DNA of 64,000 bases from Methylobacterium sp. SyP6R (GTDB lineage Bacteria > Pseudomonadota > Alphaproteobacteria > Rhizobiales > Beijerinckiaceae): NCBI RefSeq assembly GCF_019216885.1, contig NZ_JAAQRC020000001.1, forward strand, positions 806,001 to 870,000. The letters run 5' to 3'. The notes under the pieces are model-generated. The model searched no databases. It was not told the origin of the DNA and worked only from the letters and a program-made list of their open reading frames with translations. This document shows positions 35,712-44,622 of the stretch, one piece after another. Within the stretch, counting starts at the first letter, position 1. Each line of letters begins with the position of its first letter. A program made the position numbers and the translations under genes.

Positions 35712-36491
35712 ATGCGCCGCCTGATCGTCGAGGAACCCGTCACCCGGGCGGCGCCCTGGGCGTTGCGCCTCGCCTGGCTCTCCCTCGCGGTGGTCGGCCT
35801 GTCGCTGCTCCTCGTGCGCGACCCGCGGGCGCAGACCGAGGCGGCGCTGGCGGCCCTCGGCTCCGGGGTGGGGCTCGCGCTCCTGGCGGTCCTGCTCGCC
35901 CTGGCGGCCTTCGTGCGGATCTGGCGCGAGGGCGCGCGCGGCCTCGGCATCGCGGTGGGCGGCCTCCTGCTCGCCGTCGTGGTCCTGGCCTATCCGGCCT
36001 ACATGGTGGCCCGCGGCGCGATGCTGCCGCCGCTCACCGACGTCTCGACCGACATCGAGACCCCGCCGGCCTTCTCGCGCTCCCGCGCCGCCTGGGAGGC
36101 GCGGGGCTGGCGCCTGCCGCGCGATTCCAGCCCCGCCGCCCGCGCGCTCCAGCGCGAGGCCTATCCGCAGATCGCCCCGATCACCCTCGATCTCGGCCCC
36201 GACGAGGCCTTCGCGCTGGCCATGAAGGCGGCGCAGAACCGCAAGTGGCAGGTGGTCGAATCCTACAAGCCCGGCGGCCGGGTGGGCAACGGCCGCATCG
36301 AGGCGGTGGTGCGCTCGCGCCTGCTCGGGCTGCCCTACGACGTCACGGTCCGCCTGCACCCGCGGGCCGACGGCACCCGCATCGACGTGCGCTCCGCGAC
36401 CCGCTTCGGGGATCGGGATTTCGGGCAGAATGCGGATCACATCCGGGCGTACTTGGATGAAATCGGGAATCTGGCGCTAGCGGTGAAGTAG
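35712..36491 (+). CDS. DUF1499 membrane protein
   Basis: A 259-residue protein from ATG 35712, chosen because upstream residues of the frame are low-complexity and no ribosome site precedes them. The N-terminal half has three hydrophobic segments (LAWLSLAVVGLSLLLV, ALAALGSGVGLALLAVLLAL, GLGIAVGGLLLAVVVLAYPA). The C-terminal half is a DUF1499 domain: FALAMKAAQNRKWQVVESYK, GNGRIEAVVRSRLLGLPYDV, RIDVRSATRFGDRDFGQNAD. The function of DUF1499 is unknown. It is divergent from hisC. Confidence 0.85.
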   Translation: MRRLIVEEPVTRAAPWALRLAWLSLAVVGLSLLLVRDPRAQTEAALAALGSGVGLALLAVLLALAAFVRIWREGARGLGIAVGGLLLAVVVLAYPAYMVARGAMLPPLTDVSTDIETPPAFSRSRAAWEARGWRLPRDSSPAARALQREAYPQIAPITLDLGPDEAFALAMKAAQNRKWQVVESYKPGGRVGNGRIEAVVRSRLLGLPYDVTVRLHPRADGTRIDVRSATRFGDRDFGQNADHIRAYLDEIGNLALAVK

Positions 36492-36620
36492 GCGGGCGCT
36501 TTGTCGAGGTTGCTTGACTGAGCGACCCCGACATCTCACCCACGACCTCATCCTGAGTTCCTGTTTGAACGGGATCGTCTTTCATGAAGCCGGACACGGC
36601 AGGGCATATCTTGCCCGCGA

Positions 36621-36750
36621 CCTCATCCTGAAGTGTCAGTTCATCGGAGATGGACTGACCTCGAAGGAGGGTTCCAGGGATCGCTGAGGTTTCTGGAGCC
36701 CTCCTTCGAGGTCAGTCGATCTTTGATCGACTAACGCCTCAGGATGAGGG
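36621..36750. repeat. Intergenic palindromic repeat type A, copy 2
   Basis: The same architecture as the copy at 31097-31217: CCTCATCCTGAAG at the left pairs with CCTCAGGATGAGG at the right, and ACCTCGAAGGAGGGTTCCAG pairs with CTGGAGCCCTCCTTCGAGGT. A CGATCTTTGATCG hairpin is on the right arm. Compensating differences between arms indicate selection for pairing or recent spread. Confidence 0.88.
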
Positions 36751-36866
36751 GGAGGGTAGGATATCCTTGATCATCTGAATTTCAGCGATGGAAACACCAC
36801 TCAAACAGGCTCTGAGGTGCGAGTGAACCTAGCGTCGACGGATGGCTCCAGACAACTCGGCGATCC

Positions 36867-36940
36867 CTGGAGCCCCCCTTCGAGGTCAGTCGATCTGCGA
36901 TCGCGTGCGATCTCTGATCGACTGACACTCAGGATGAGGT
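36867..36940. repeat. Intergenic palindromic repeat type A, partial copy 3
   Basis: Only the right arm is present: CTGGAGCCCCCCTTCGAGGT, then CAGTCGATC and CTCAGGATGAGGT at the end, with an enlarged CGATC hairpin. The left arm is missing or degenerate. Confidence 0.8.
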
Positions 36941-36997
36941 TGCGGACGGGATCGCGATGGTCGAACGCATGCGCAGGGAACGGGCCGAGCCGACGTC

Positions 36998-37924
36998 TCA
37001 TCCCGGCCGATACTCCGAATCCAACGTCGGCATCCCCTCCGTCACCACCCGCCCGCGCTCCACCAGATCCTCCAGATGGGCGAAGACCGAGAGCGCCGCC
37101 GCAGGGCGCAACGTCGGATCGAGGCCGGAATAGAGCGCGGCGACGAGGCCCGGGATGGTGCGCTCGCCGGAGGCCAGCCGTTCGACGATGCCGGTCTCGC
37201 GGGCGCGGCGGTGGCTCAGCAGACCGCGCACGAAGCGCTGCGGCTCCCGCACCGGGCCGCCATGGCCGGGCCAGTAGATGCTTTCCGACCGGCCGCGCAG
37301 TTTGTCGAGGGAGGCCATGTAGGCCCCCATCGCGCCGTCCGGCGGCGCCACGATGCTCGTCGACCAGGCCATGACGTGGTCGCCCGAGAACAGCGTCTCC
37401 TCCTCGGGGAACGAGAAGGCGAGGTGGTTCATGGTATGGCCGGGGGTGGCGAGCGCCGTCAGGGTCCAGCCCGGCCCCGAAACGCTCTCGCCGTCGGCCA
37501 ACTCGCGGTCCGGCCGGTGGTCGGCATCGCCCGCCGCGTCGAGCCGTCCCCGCTCCGCGCCGCGCACGGCGCGCGCCGGCCGGTGCGGGCCGCAGCCGAG
37601 GATCGGGGCGCCGGTCGCGGCGGCGAGCGGCCGGGCGCCGGGCGAGTGGTCGCGGTGGGTGTGGGTGACGAGGATCGCGTCGACCGTTTCGCCGTCGAGG
37701 GCGGCGAGGAGGGCCGCCCGGTGCTCCGGATGGTCCGGGCCGGGATCGATCACCGCCACGCGGCCGTGACCGACGATGTAGGTGCAGGTGCCGCTCTGGG
37801 TGAAGGGCCCGGAATTCGGGCAGACCAGCCGCCGGACCAGCGGCGACACCGCCTCGACCCGGCCGCTCACCGGCGCTTCGCGCAGGAAGGAGGGCGCCGC
37901 CTCGGGCGCCTCGGACTCGCTCAT
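36998..37924 (-). CDS. MBL-fold metallohydrolase (LACTB2-like)
   Basis: A 308-residue protein from ATG 37924. The metallo-beta-lactamase motif is complete: VTHTHRDHSPG (about residue 87), the histidine in LATPGHTMNHLAF, the aspartate in LFSGDHVMAW, and the last histidine in YWPGHGGPVREP. A winged-helix-like C-terminal tail (ERTIPGLVAALYSGLDPTLR, AALSVFAHLEDLVERG) follows, as in LACTB2-type hydrolases and nucleases. The substrate is unknown. It converges with the DUF1499 gene across the repeat region. Confidence 0.88.
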   Translation of the reverse strand: MSESEAPEAAPSFLREAPVSGRVEAVSPLVRRLVCPNSGPFTQSGTCTYIVGHGRVAVIDPGPDHPEHRAALLAALDGETVDAILVTHTHRDHSPGARPLAAATGAPILGCGPHRPARAVRGAERGRLDAAGDADHRPDRELADGESVSGPGWTLTALATPGHTMNHLAFSFPEEETLFSGDHVMAWSTSIVAPPDGAMGAYMASLDKLRGRSESIYWPGHGGPVREPQRFVRGLLSHRRARETGIVERLASGERTIPGLVAALYSGLDPTLRPAAALSVFAHLEDLVERGRVVTEGMPTLDSEYRPG

Positions 37925-38015
37925 CGGACGGGCTCCCGCGGCGTTGACGACGGGTCCGGGTTAGCCGGCGCGCTGCCCCCTGTCGAGGGGCCGGTCCGGG
38001 CGCCTCCCCCCGACG

Positions 38016-38129
38016 TCAGCCGGCCATCCACGCCCAGCACAGGAGGCCTGCGAAGAACAGGCCGGAACTCACGAAAACGGCCGCGACTTCGCGGAACGAC
38101 GACAGACGATTCTCGAGCGCGGGCGACAT
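38016..38129 (-). CDS. Possible 37-residue single-pass membrane protein
   Basis: From ATG 38129 the frame reads MSPALENRLSSFREVAAVFV, then SSGLFFAGLLCWAWMAG. A short polar N-terminus followed by one hydrophobic helix is typical of small membrane proteins. It lies upstream of the MBL-fold gene on the same strand. The ribosome site is poor, so this is tentative. Confidence 0.35.
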   Translation of the reverse strand: MSPALENRLSSFREVAAVFVSSGLFFAGLLCWAWMAG

Positions 38130-38280
38130 GGCGGACGACGATGCGGGAGGGAGCCGGGCGGAGGCCTCGGCGGGAATGAGTTTCGTCACGAGCCCCTGTG
38201 AATCGCAAGCGCCGCGAGGGCGTCCTGCCCCGGAAGACGGTCCCTGTCTCCGGCCCGCAACAGAATCCCGCGGGCGCCGA

Positions 38281-39282
38281 TCAGCGGAACGGGGAGGGCA
38301 CCACGATCCGGATCGGGCCGGCGGTCGCGTCGCTGACGACGTCGGTAAAGCCGAGATTGCCGGAGGCGTAGCGCAGGCGGCCGAACCCGCCGGTCTTCTC
38401 CTCGGCGAGCGAGCGGCGGAACTCCGCCCGCGCCCGCTCCAGGCGGCTCACGTCGAGGGTGCGGTCGAGGTCGCGCCGCTCGGCGCGGGAGAGCATTCCG
38501 GCGCGGCGGAAATCGACGAAGCGGGCTTCCCCGCGCCGGTCGCGCCCCGCGAAGACCTGACCTCCCGTCCCGCCGGCCACCGCGTCGCCGGGCCGGAGGG
38601 TCGCGTCCTGCAGGAGCAGCCGGGCATAGCCGCCCGGGCCCGGGCTGCACGTGCAGTTCTGAACCCGCCGGCTGCGATAGGCGAAGGCGGCGGCGAGGCT
38701 GCGATAGGGCTTGCCCGTGCGGCTGACGGCCTGGTCCAGTTCCTCGCCGGCCCGCACCGTGTAGAGGGCGGTCTCCGCCCCCGGGCAGGCTGCGGCGCAA
38801 GCCTGTTCCTGCGCCGGCGCCGCGGTTCGTCCGTCGAGGTTGGCGAGCGGAAACAGGTAGCCGTCGCAGGTACGCACGCAGACGGTGCGGGCATGGTTGC
38901 CCGCGCCGGTGTGGTGGCTCGCGGCGGCGTCATCGGTCCGGCGCAGGGAGGCGGATTGCGCGACCGCGGCCCGCGGCCGCGGCGCCGGATCGGTCCAGCG
39001 CGGCCGCTCGACCGTCGCCTTGGCCGGCCGGCTCGTCCAGCGCACCCGCCGCTCGCCCAAGGAGGCCTCCGGTCGCGGCGCCCGCGCCGGCAGGCCGAGG
39101 CTGCGCGGCACGTCGCCGAGCAGGAAATCGAGCACGCCGGCATCGTCCGCCGCGTGCACCAGGGTGGTACCGGCGCCCACGCCCCCGATGCCGAGGAGCG
39201 CGCCGAGGGCCAGCGTGCGGACGAGGGCACGCGTCCGGGCGCCGCCGGACGGAGTCGAGGGGAAGTTCACGGGATGCCTCAC
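38281..39282 (-). CDS. DUF2865 exported protein
   Basis: A 333-residue protein from ATG 39282. A signal-like segment (LVRTLALGALLGIGGVGAGT then TLVHA) precedes a Pro/Arg-rich spacer and the DUF2865 domain: RTVCVRTCDGYLFPLANLDG, a further cysteine-rich CAAACPGAETALYTVRAGEE, and AFAYRSRRVQNCTC. The paired cysteines suggest disulfides in the periplasm. DUF2865 is largely confined to Rhizobiales and its role is unknown. The C-terminal 80 residues (ARAEFRRSLAEEKTGGFGRL) are variable. It stands alone. Confidence 0.85.
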   Translation of the reverse strand: MRHPVNFPSTPSGGARTRALVRTLALGALLGIGGVGAGTTLVHAADDAGVLDFLLGDVPRSLGLPARAPRPEASLGERRVRWTSRPAKATVERPRWTDPAPRPRAAVAQSASLRRTDDAAASHHTGAGNHARTVCVRTCDGYLFPLANLDGRTAAPAQEQACAAACPGAETALYTVRAGEELDQAVSRTGKPYRSLAAAFAYRSRRVQNCTCSPGPGGYARLLLQDATLRPGDAVAGGTGGQVFAGRDRRGEARFVDFRRAGMLSRAERRDLDRTLDVSRLERARAEFRRSLAEEKTGGFGRLRYASGNLGFTDVVSDATAGPIRIVVPSPFR

Positions 39283-39527
39283 CGAAGGTTAAGGTCAATT
39301 AACGATTCGCCCGGGACTCGCGCAACTGCGGAAAAGCGCTGAGATAACAATTTCATGACTCGACGCCGGCGGCGGGGTGATTCGGCTTGCCGCCGCCTCG
39401 GGCGGGAGCCCTGCGCCCGGCGATTCAAGAGGGTGAGCGCCGGTCCGCGCCACCGTTTGGCGCCTTGATGCGTTGAGGAGGGGAGCGGCGGCCCTGCGCG
39501 GACCGCCGACAGTCAAGGAGACTCGCG

Positions 39528-39881
39528 ATGGATTCCGACCGGATCATCGGCGCCGGCAAGGAGCTCGGCGGCAAGGTGCAGCAGCGCGTCGGCGAGTGGA
39601 CGGGCGATGCCGGCACCCAGGCGCAAGGCCTCGCCGACCAGGCGGCGGGGGCGGCCCGCAACGTCTACGGCCAGGCCAGGGACGGGGTGAGGGACGCGGT
39701 GCGCGGCCTTGCGGATACCGCACCGGACTATGCCGACCAGGCCCGCGAGACCGGGCGCCATTATTACCGGCGCGCCGACCGGGCGGTGGCCCGCCAGATC
39801 GGCGACCACCACCTCGCCGCCCTGCTGGTGGCGGGCGGGATCGGCTACGTCTTCGGTTGGCTGCTCCACAACCGCCACTGA
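39528..39881 (+). CDS. CsbD-family stress protein with membrane anchor
   Basis: A 117-residue protein from ATG 39528 with a CAAGGAGA ribosome site. Residues 1-60 follow the CsbD pattern (GAGKELGGKVQQRVGEWTGD, then AQGLADQAAGAARNVYGQAR), with amphipathic helical repeats. The C-terminus has a membrane segment (HLAALLVAGGIGYVFGWLLH). CsbD-like proteins are general-stress proteins of unclear mechanism; the anchored version is common in alphaproteobacteria. Confidence 0.85.
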   Translation: MDSDRIIGAGKELGGKVQQRVGEWTGDAGTQAQGLADQAAGAARNVYGQARDGVRDAVRGLADTAPDYADQARETGRHYYRRADRAVARQIGDHHLAALLVAGGIGYVFGWLLHNRH

Positions 39882-40047
39882 GCACCGCTCCCTCGGGATC
39901 GGTGACGCTCGCTTGCGTCGCCGATCCTGTGCCCCCGCCGCCACGCCGCGCGAAATCCCTGTGCAGCACCCCCCGATCCCGCTTGAGGCAACGCCCCGTT
40001 GAGTGCGACCGCGGCAGGATGGCCGTCTGGCCTCGGCAGGAGTGCGG

Positions 40048-43000
40048 ATGGGTATCGAGGGGTTCGTCGTCGACGGGCTGACGCAGGATGCGCAACGGCG
40101 GGCCGCGGATCCGCGCGCTTCGGCCTGGGTGTCGGCCAATGCCGGGGCGGGCAAGACCAAGGTGCTCACCGACCGGGTGGTGCGCCTGCTGCTGCACGGC
40201 GCGGCCCCGGCCAAGATCCTCTGCCTCACCTTCACCAAGGCCGCCGCCGCCAACATGGCGATCCGGGTGTTCGAGCGCCTCGGCCGCTGGGTCACCCTCG
40301 ACGAGGCGTCCTTGCGCGCCGAGCTGACCGCGCTGGAGGGCGAGGCGCCGGACGGCGCGACCCTGCGCCGCGCGCGGCGCCTGTTCGCCCGGGCGGTCGA
40401 GACGCCGGGCGGTCTCAAGATCGAGACCCTGCACGCTTTGTGCGAGCGCCTGCTGCACCTCGTGCCGTTCGAGGCCAACGTGCCGGCCCGCTTCGTGGTG
40501 CTGGACGAGGCCCAGACCCGCGAGGCGATCGACCGCACCATCGACAACGTGCTGGCCGACGCGGTCGATACCCGCCATCCCGGCCTTGCGGCGGCTTTGA
40601 GCCTCGTCGCCCCCGAGGCGGCGGGTGAGGCCCTGCGCCGGGCGATGACGGCGGCGGTTCAGAATCGCGGCCTGATCGGCCATTCCGACGGGCTGCCGGC
40701 GCGCCTGGCCGCCCTGCGGGGCGCGCTGGGGCTTGCCCCCGACGAGACGCTAGCAGTGATCGAGGCGCGGATGCTCGACGGCGGGCCCGACCTCGCCGGG
40801 CTGATCGCGGCCCTGCGCACCGGCAAGGCCAACGACGAGAAGCGCGCCGACGCCCTGGCGCTCGCTCTCTCCGCCACCGGCCCGGCCCGGCTGACGCTGA
40901 CCCTCGCCGCGTTCTTCAAGGACGAGGGCGAGGGCGACGCTTACGCCGCCTCGTCGCTCGGCACCAAGTCGGTCGCGGCCGACGCCAAGGAGGCGTTGCT
41001 CGCCGAGCAGGCCCGGCTCGCCTCGCTTCGCGACCGCCTCAAGGCCGCCCGGGCCTTCGCCCGGACCGAGGCCCTGTTCACGCTCGCCGCCGAGATCCAC
41101 CGCCGGATGGAGGCGCAGAAGGCGCGCCTCGGCGCCCTCGATTTCGACGACCTGATCCACAAGACCCTCGACCTGCTGACCCGGGTCGATTCGGCCTGGG
41201 TGCTGTACAAGCTCGACCGCGGCGTCGACCACGTGCTGATCGACGAGGCGCAGGACACCAACCCGCAGCAATGGGAGATCCTGCGCCGGATCACCGAGGA
41301 TTTCTGCGCCGGCGAGGGGGCCCGCGAGGCGGGCAACGGGCTCGCCCGCACCCGCTTCGCGGTCGGCGATCCGAAGCAGTCGATCTACAGCTTTCAAGGA
41401 GCCGCGCCGGAGGAGTTCGAGACAACGCGGCGGGCCTGGCGCAAGGACTCGGAAGGGGCCGGGCTGCCCTTCGCCGATGTCGGCCTGACCCTGTCGTTCC
41501 GCTCGGCGATCGGCGTCTTGCAGGCGGTCGACGCGACTTTCGCGTTGGCGGATCACTATCGCGGCCTGTCCTTCGGCGACGCGGCCATCGGCACCGTGCA
41601 TTCCACCGCCCGGGTGCGGGCGCCGGGCCAGATCGAGTTGTGGCCGGTCGAGCGGCCGAGCGCCGAGGAGGAGCCCGACGCCTGGACCCATCCGGTCGAT
41701 GCGATCGAGGCCGGCGCGCCGGCGCTCGTCACCGCCCGCCGGGTCGCCAGGGCGGTGCGGCTCTGGACCACCTCGGGCGACGAATCCGGCCGGGTCTGGC
41801 GGCCCGGCGAGGTCCTGATCCTGGTGCGCAAGCGCTCGGCCGCCTTCGAGGGCGTGATCCGGGCGCTGAAGGCCGAGGGCGTGCCGGTGGCCGGCCAGGA
41901 CCGCCTCGACATCGCCGCCCACATCGCGGTCCTCGATCTCGTCGCCGCCGGCCGCGCCGCACTGCTGCCGCAGGACGACCTGACGCTGGCGACCGCGTTG
42001 AAGACGCCGCTCGTCGCCCTCACCGACGACGACCTCGTCGGCATCGCGGCCGGGCGCGATCCGGCCGAGTCCCTCGTCGCGGCGTTGCGCCGCCGGGCCG
42101 AGGCCGGAAACCCGGCCGCTCTCCGCGGCGTCTCCGCCCTCGACGGCTGGGCGGCGCTTGCCCGCGAGCACGGGCCGTTCGGCTTCTATGCCGAGCTGCT
42201 CGGGCCGCGGGGAGGCCGGGCGCTGCTGGTCCAGCGCCTCGGCGGCGAGGCGGGGGATGCCATCGACGTCTTCCTCACCGCCGCCGCCCAGGCCGAGGCC
42301 GGCCCGGACGCGCCCTCGCTCACCGGGTTCCTCGCTCGCTACGCTCCGAGCGGCGGGCGCGACGCCGGCGGCCACACGGTGAAGCGCGACCTCGATTCCG
42401 CCCGCGACGAGGTGCGGGTGATGACGGTGCACGGCGCCAAGGGCCTGGAGGCACCGTTGGTCCTGGTGCTCGACGGCTGCGATGCGCTGGGCCGCGATCC
42501 GCCGCTCATCCCGATGCGTCTCAAGGACGGCAGCACCGTGCCGGTCTGGTCGAGCGCCAAGGCGCATGACAGCCCGGCGATCACCCGCGCCCGCGACGCG
42601 CTCCATGCCAAGGCCGGGGAGGAGCACAACCGGCTGCTCTACGTCGCGATGACCCGGGCCAAGGACCGGCTGGTCATCGCGCCGTATTCCGGCAACGACA
42701 AGGAGACGCCGGCCGAGGCCTGGTGCGAGATGATCCGCCGCGGCCTGGTGCACCGGCTCGGCGGCGTCGAGGCGGCGGAGATGCCCTACGGCCCGGCGGA
42801 GAGTTGGCGCGAGGGCGCCGCCCTGCCGGAGGCGGCACCTAAGCCCGAGGGGGTCGAGGAGCCCGCCCTGGTGCCGGATTGGCTGCATCGCGCGGTGAGG
42901 CCGGAGGCCGAGCCGCTGCCGCCGCTGCGCCCCTCAGGGTTGGGCGCCGCCGACGAGCCGCGCCGCTCGGACGCCCGCTCCAGCGATCCGGCGGCCCGCC

Positions 43001-43503
43001 GTCGCGGCGTGCTGGTCCATGCCCTCTTGGAGCACCTGCCCGGTCTCGCGCCCGAGCGCCGGCCGGCGGCGGCCGCGGCCTTCGTCGCCGCCCGTGCCCC
43101 GGGTCTCGATTCGGACAAGCGCGGGACAATCGCCGCGGAAGCCCTGCGCCTTCTCGACGATCCCGACCTCGCGGTGCTGTTCGGGCCCGCGGCCCGGGCC
43201 GAGGTGACGCTTGCCGGCAGCATCGATGTCGGGGGAGCCTCGCGCCCGGTGCATGGCCGGGTCGACCGCATCGCCGTGACGGGGGAGGCGGTCTGGCTCG
43301 TCGACTTCAAGACCGGCCGCCCCCCGGCGGACGGCGCGCCGACGCCGCGGGGCCAGGCGGCTCAGGTCGCGCTCTATGCGCGCCTGCTCGCGACGATCTA
43401 TCCGGGCCGGGCCCTGCACCCGCTCCTCGTTTGGACCGCCGGCCCGGTCGTGCGCCGCCTGACGCCGGAGGAATGCGACGCCGCCTTGGACACGCTGGCG
43501 TGA
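40048..43503 (+). CDS. addA: Double-strand break repair helicase-nuclease AddA
   Basis: A 1151-residue protein from ATG 40048 with CAGGAG 8 bases upstream. UvrD-type helicase motifs are Walker A SANAGAGKTKVLTDRV (about 29-44), LCLTFTKAAAANMA, Walker B HVLIDEAQDTNPQQWEIL (about 394), VGDPKQSIYSFQGA, and VMTVHGAKGLEAPLV. The C-terminal RecB-type nuclease domain carries GRVDRIAV and LVDFKTGRPP (about 1070-1090). With AddB it forms the AddAB complex, which processes broken ends for RecA. addB is not present upstream, where the CsbD gene sits instead. The trxA gene follows after about 140 bases. Confidence 0.93.
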   Translation: MGIEGFVVDGLTQDAQRRAADPRASAWVSANAGAGKTKVLTDRVVRLLLHGAAPAKILCLTFTKAAAANMAIRVFERLGRWVTLDEASLRAELTALEGEAPDGATLRRARRLFARAVETPGGLKIETLHALCERLLHLVPFEANVPARFVVLDEAQTREAIDRTIDNVLADAVDTRHPGLAAALSLVAPEAAGEALRRAMTAAVQNRGLIGHSDGLPARLAALRGALGLAPDETLAVIEARMLDGGPDLAGLIAALRTGKANDEKRADALALALSATGPARLTLTLAAFFKDEGEGDAYAASSLGTKSVAADAKEALLAEQARLASLRDRLKAARAFARTEALFTLAAEIHRRMEAQKARLGALDFDDLIHKTLDLLTRVDSAWVLYKLDRGVDHVLIDEAQDTNPQQWEILRRITEDFCAGEGAREAGNGLARTRFAVGDPKQSIYSFQGAAPEEFETTRRAWRKDSEGAGLPFADVGLTLSFRSAIGVLQAVDATFALADHYRGLSFGDAAIGTVHSTARVRAPGQIELWPVERPSAEEEPDAWTHPVDAIEAGAPALVTARRVARAVRLWTTSGDESGRVWRPGEVLILVRKRSAAFEGVIRALKAEGVPVAGQDRLDIAAHIAVLDLVAAGRAALLPQDDLTLATALKTPLVALTDDDLVGIAAGRDPAESLVAALRRRAEAGNPAALRGVSALDGWAALAREHGPFGFYAELLGPRGGRALLVQRLGGEAGDAIDVFLTAAAQAEAGPDAPSLTGFLARYAPSGGRDAGGHTVKRDLDSARDEVRVMTVHGAKGLEAPLVLVLDGCDALGRDPPLIPMRLKDGSTVPVWSSAKAHDSPAITRARDALHAKAGEEHNRLLYVAMTRAKDRLVIAPYSGNDKETPAEAWCEMIRRGLVHRLGGVEAAEMPYGPAESWREGAALPEAAPKPEGVEEPALVPDWLHRAVRPEAEPLPPLRPSGLGAADEPRRSDARSSDPAARRRGVLVHALLEHLPGLAPERRPAAAAAFVAARAPGLDSDKRGTIAAEALRLLDDPDLAVLFGPAARAEVTLAGSIDVGGASRPVHGRVDRIAVTGEAVWLVDFKTGRPPADGAPTPRGQAAQVALYARLLATIYPGRALHPLLVWTAGPVVRRLTPEECDAALDTLA

Positions 43504-43645
43504 CCGAAGGTGCGCCACCGCACGATCGGAGCGGGGACGGCTTGGCCGTCACGCTTGATCGGACCCGAAGCGGTTCTTAACTTCCCTCCCACGCGGGCCG
43601 GTCCGCGCCGTCGGCCGGCTTCATGACGAAAAGGATTTTCAAGCG

Positions 43646-43966
43646 ATGGCAACCGTGAAGGTGACCGACGCGAGCTTCGAGCAGGACGTGCTGCAATCGG
43701 CCGAGCCCGTGGTCGTCGATTTCTGGGCGGAGTGGTGCGGCCCGTGCCGCGCGATCGGCCCGGCGCTCGAGGAAATTTCCAGCGAGATGAACGGCCGGGT
43801 CAAGATCGCCAAGGTCAATGTCGACGAGAATCCCGGCATCTCGGCCAAGTACGGCATCCGCTCGATCCCGACCCTGATGATCTTCAAGGGCGGCGAACTC
43901 GCCGATCAGGTCGTCGGCGCCAAGCCCAAGGGTGAGCTGTCGCGCTGGATTCAGGCCAAGGCCTGA
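43646..43966 (+). CDS. trxA: Thioredoxin
   Basis: A 106-residue classical thioredoxin from ATG 43646, with active site [13 protein letters not shown] (WCGPC at about 29-33), the cis-proline region [13 protein letters not shown] and the C-terminal SRWIQAKA. It is the general disulfide reductant, kept reduced by thioredoxin reductase. A strong terminator follows. The next gene is a diverged tandem copy. Confidence 0.95.
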   Translation: MATVKVTDASFEQDVLQSAEPVVVDFWAEWCGPCRAIGPALEEISSEMNGRVKIAKVNVDENPGISAKYGIRSIPTLMIFKGGELADQVVGAKPKGELSRWIQAKA

Positions 43967-43991
43967 GCGGCGCGGCCGCCGAACGACGAGG

Positions 43992-44017
43992 AGCCCGGCC
44001 GAGAGGCCGGGCTTTTT
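43992..44017 (+). terminator. Rho-independent terminator of trxA
   Basis: A 9-bp GC-rich perfect stem (43992-44000 with 44005-44013) with a GAGA loop is followed by five T residues. Confidence 0.9.
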
Positions 44018-44191
44018 CGTATCCAAGGCCCGTCGTCGTCATGCATTGCCGACACGATGCAATTCCGACCCTGATCGGGAGCCCTGGAAAGTCGATATTG
44101 GTGTAAAATTAACGTACGCATGTCGATCATTCGCTCTCGGGCTGGTCTGGGACGCTCATCCGCCACCCTTGAGAGTGAGGAAGACGTGACG

Positions 44192-44512
44192 ATGACGATC
44201 ATGGCCGTGAGCGACGACAGCTTCGAGCAGGACGTGCTGCAGGCGGCAGAGCCGGTCGTAGTGGATTTCTGGGCCGAGTGGTGCGGACCCTGTCGGATGC
44301 TCCATCCGATTCTGGAGGATGTTTCGGTCAAGATGTCGGGAAGGGTAAGGATCGTCAAAATCAACATCGATCAAAACCCGTCGGTGCCGATGAGATACAA
44401 TGTACGTGCGGTTCCGGCCTTGTTGCTTTTCAGGAACGGCAACGTCGTTGCGAGCAAGGTTGGACTGCTGCCGGCCAGCAAACTGATCGAATGGATCACG
44501 AGCAACAGCTGA
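44192..44512 (+). CDS. Second thioredoxin (tandem paralogue)
   Basis: A 106-residue protein from ATG 44192, preceded by GAGGAAG; the frame opens at 44120 but the extra residues are not family-like. Its N-terminal third is nearly identical to TrxA ([20 protein letters not shown], then EWCGPCR), while the second half differs clearly (RMLHPILEDVSVKMSGRVRI, RAVPALLLFRNGN, SKLIEWITSNS) and is more AT-rich. The active site WCGPC and cis-proline are intact, so it is likely functional. It lies 225 bases after trxA, behind its terminator, with an AT-rich upstream region that may hold its own promoter. Confidence 0.9.
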   Translation: MTIMAVSDDSFEQDVLQAAEPVVVDFWAEWCGPCRMLHPILEDVSVKMSGRVRIVKINIDQNPSVPMRYNVRAVPALLLFRNGNVVASKVGLLPASKLIEWITSNS

Positions 44513-44622
44513 ATTTTTGCTGGACTGCGACGAACCGATGAAGGCGTCGTCCTCGCGCTCGCCGGCCGAGGGAAGGGGGCGGACTGCGCCGGCCCGACCG
44601 GGTGCTGGTGACGGTTGGTGCC

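Larger units (their letters stand above)
36492..36997. other. Repeat-rich intergenic region
   Basis: About 500 bases with no supported gene. It is filled by one full and one partial copy of repeat type A plus shorter degenerate pieces (for example 36541-36560 and near 36785-36815). Confidence 0.75.

Noticed and set aside
40750..42888. 712-residue minus-strand open frame inside addA
   Set aside because: High-GC antisense shadow; AddA motifs are continuous on the plus strand.
44014..44191. Longer start of the second thioredoxin (44120)
   Set aside because: Extra residues are not family-like, and a clear GAGGAAG site precedes ATG 44192.
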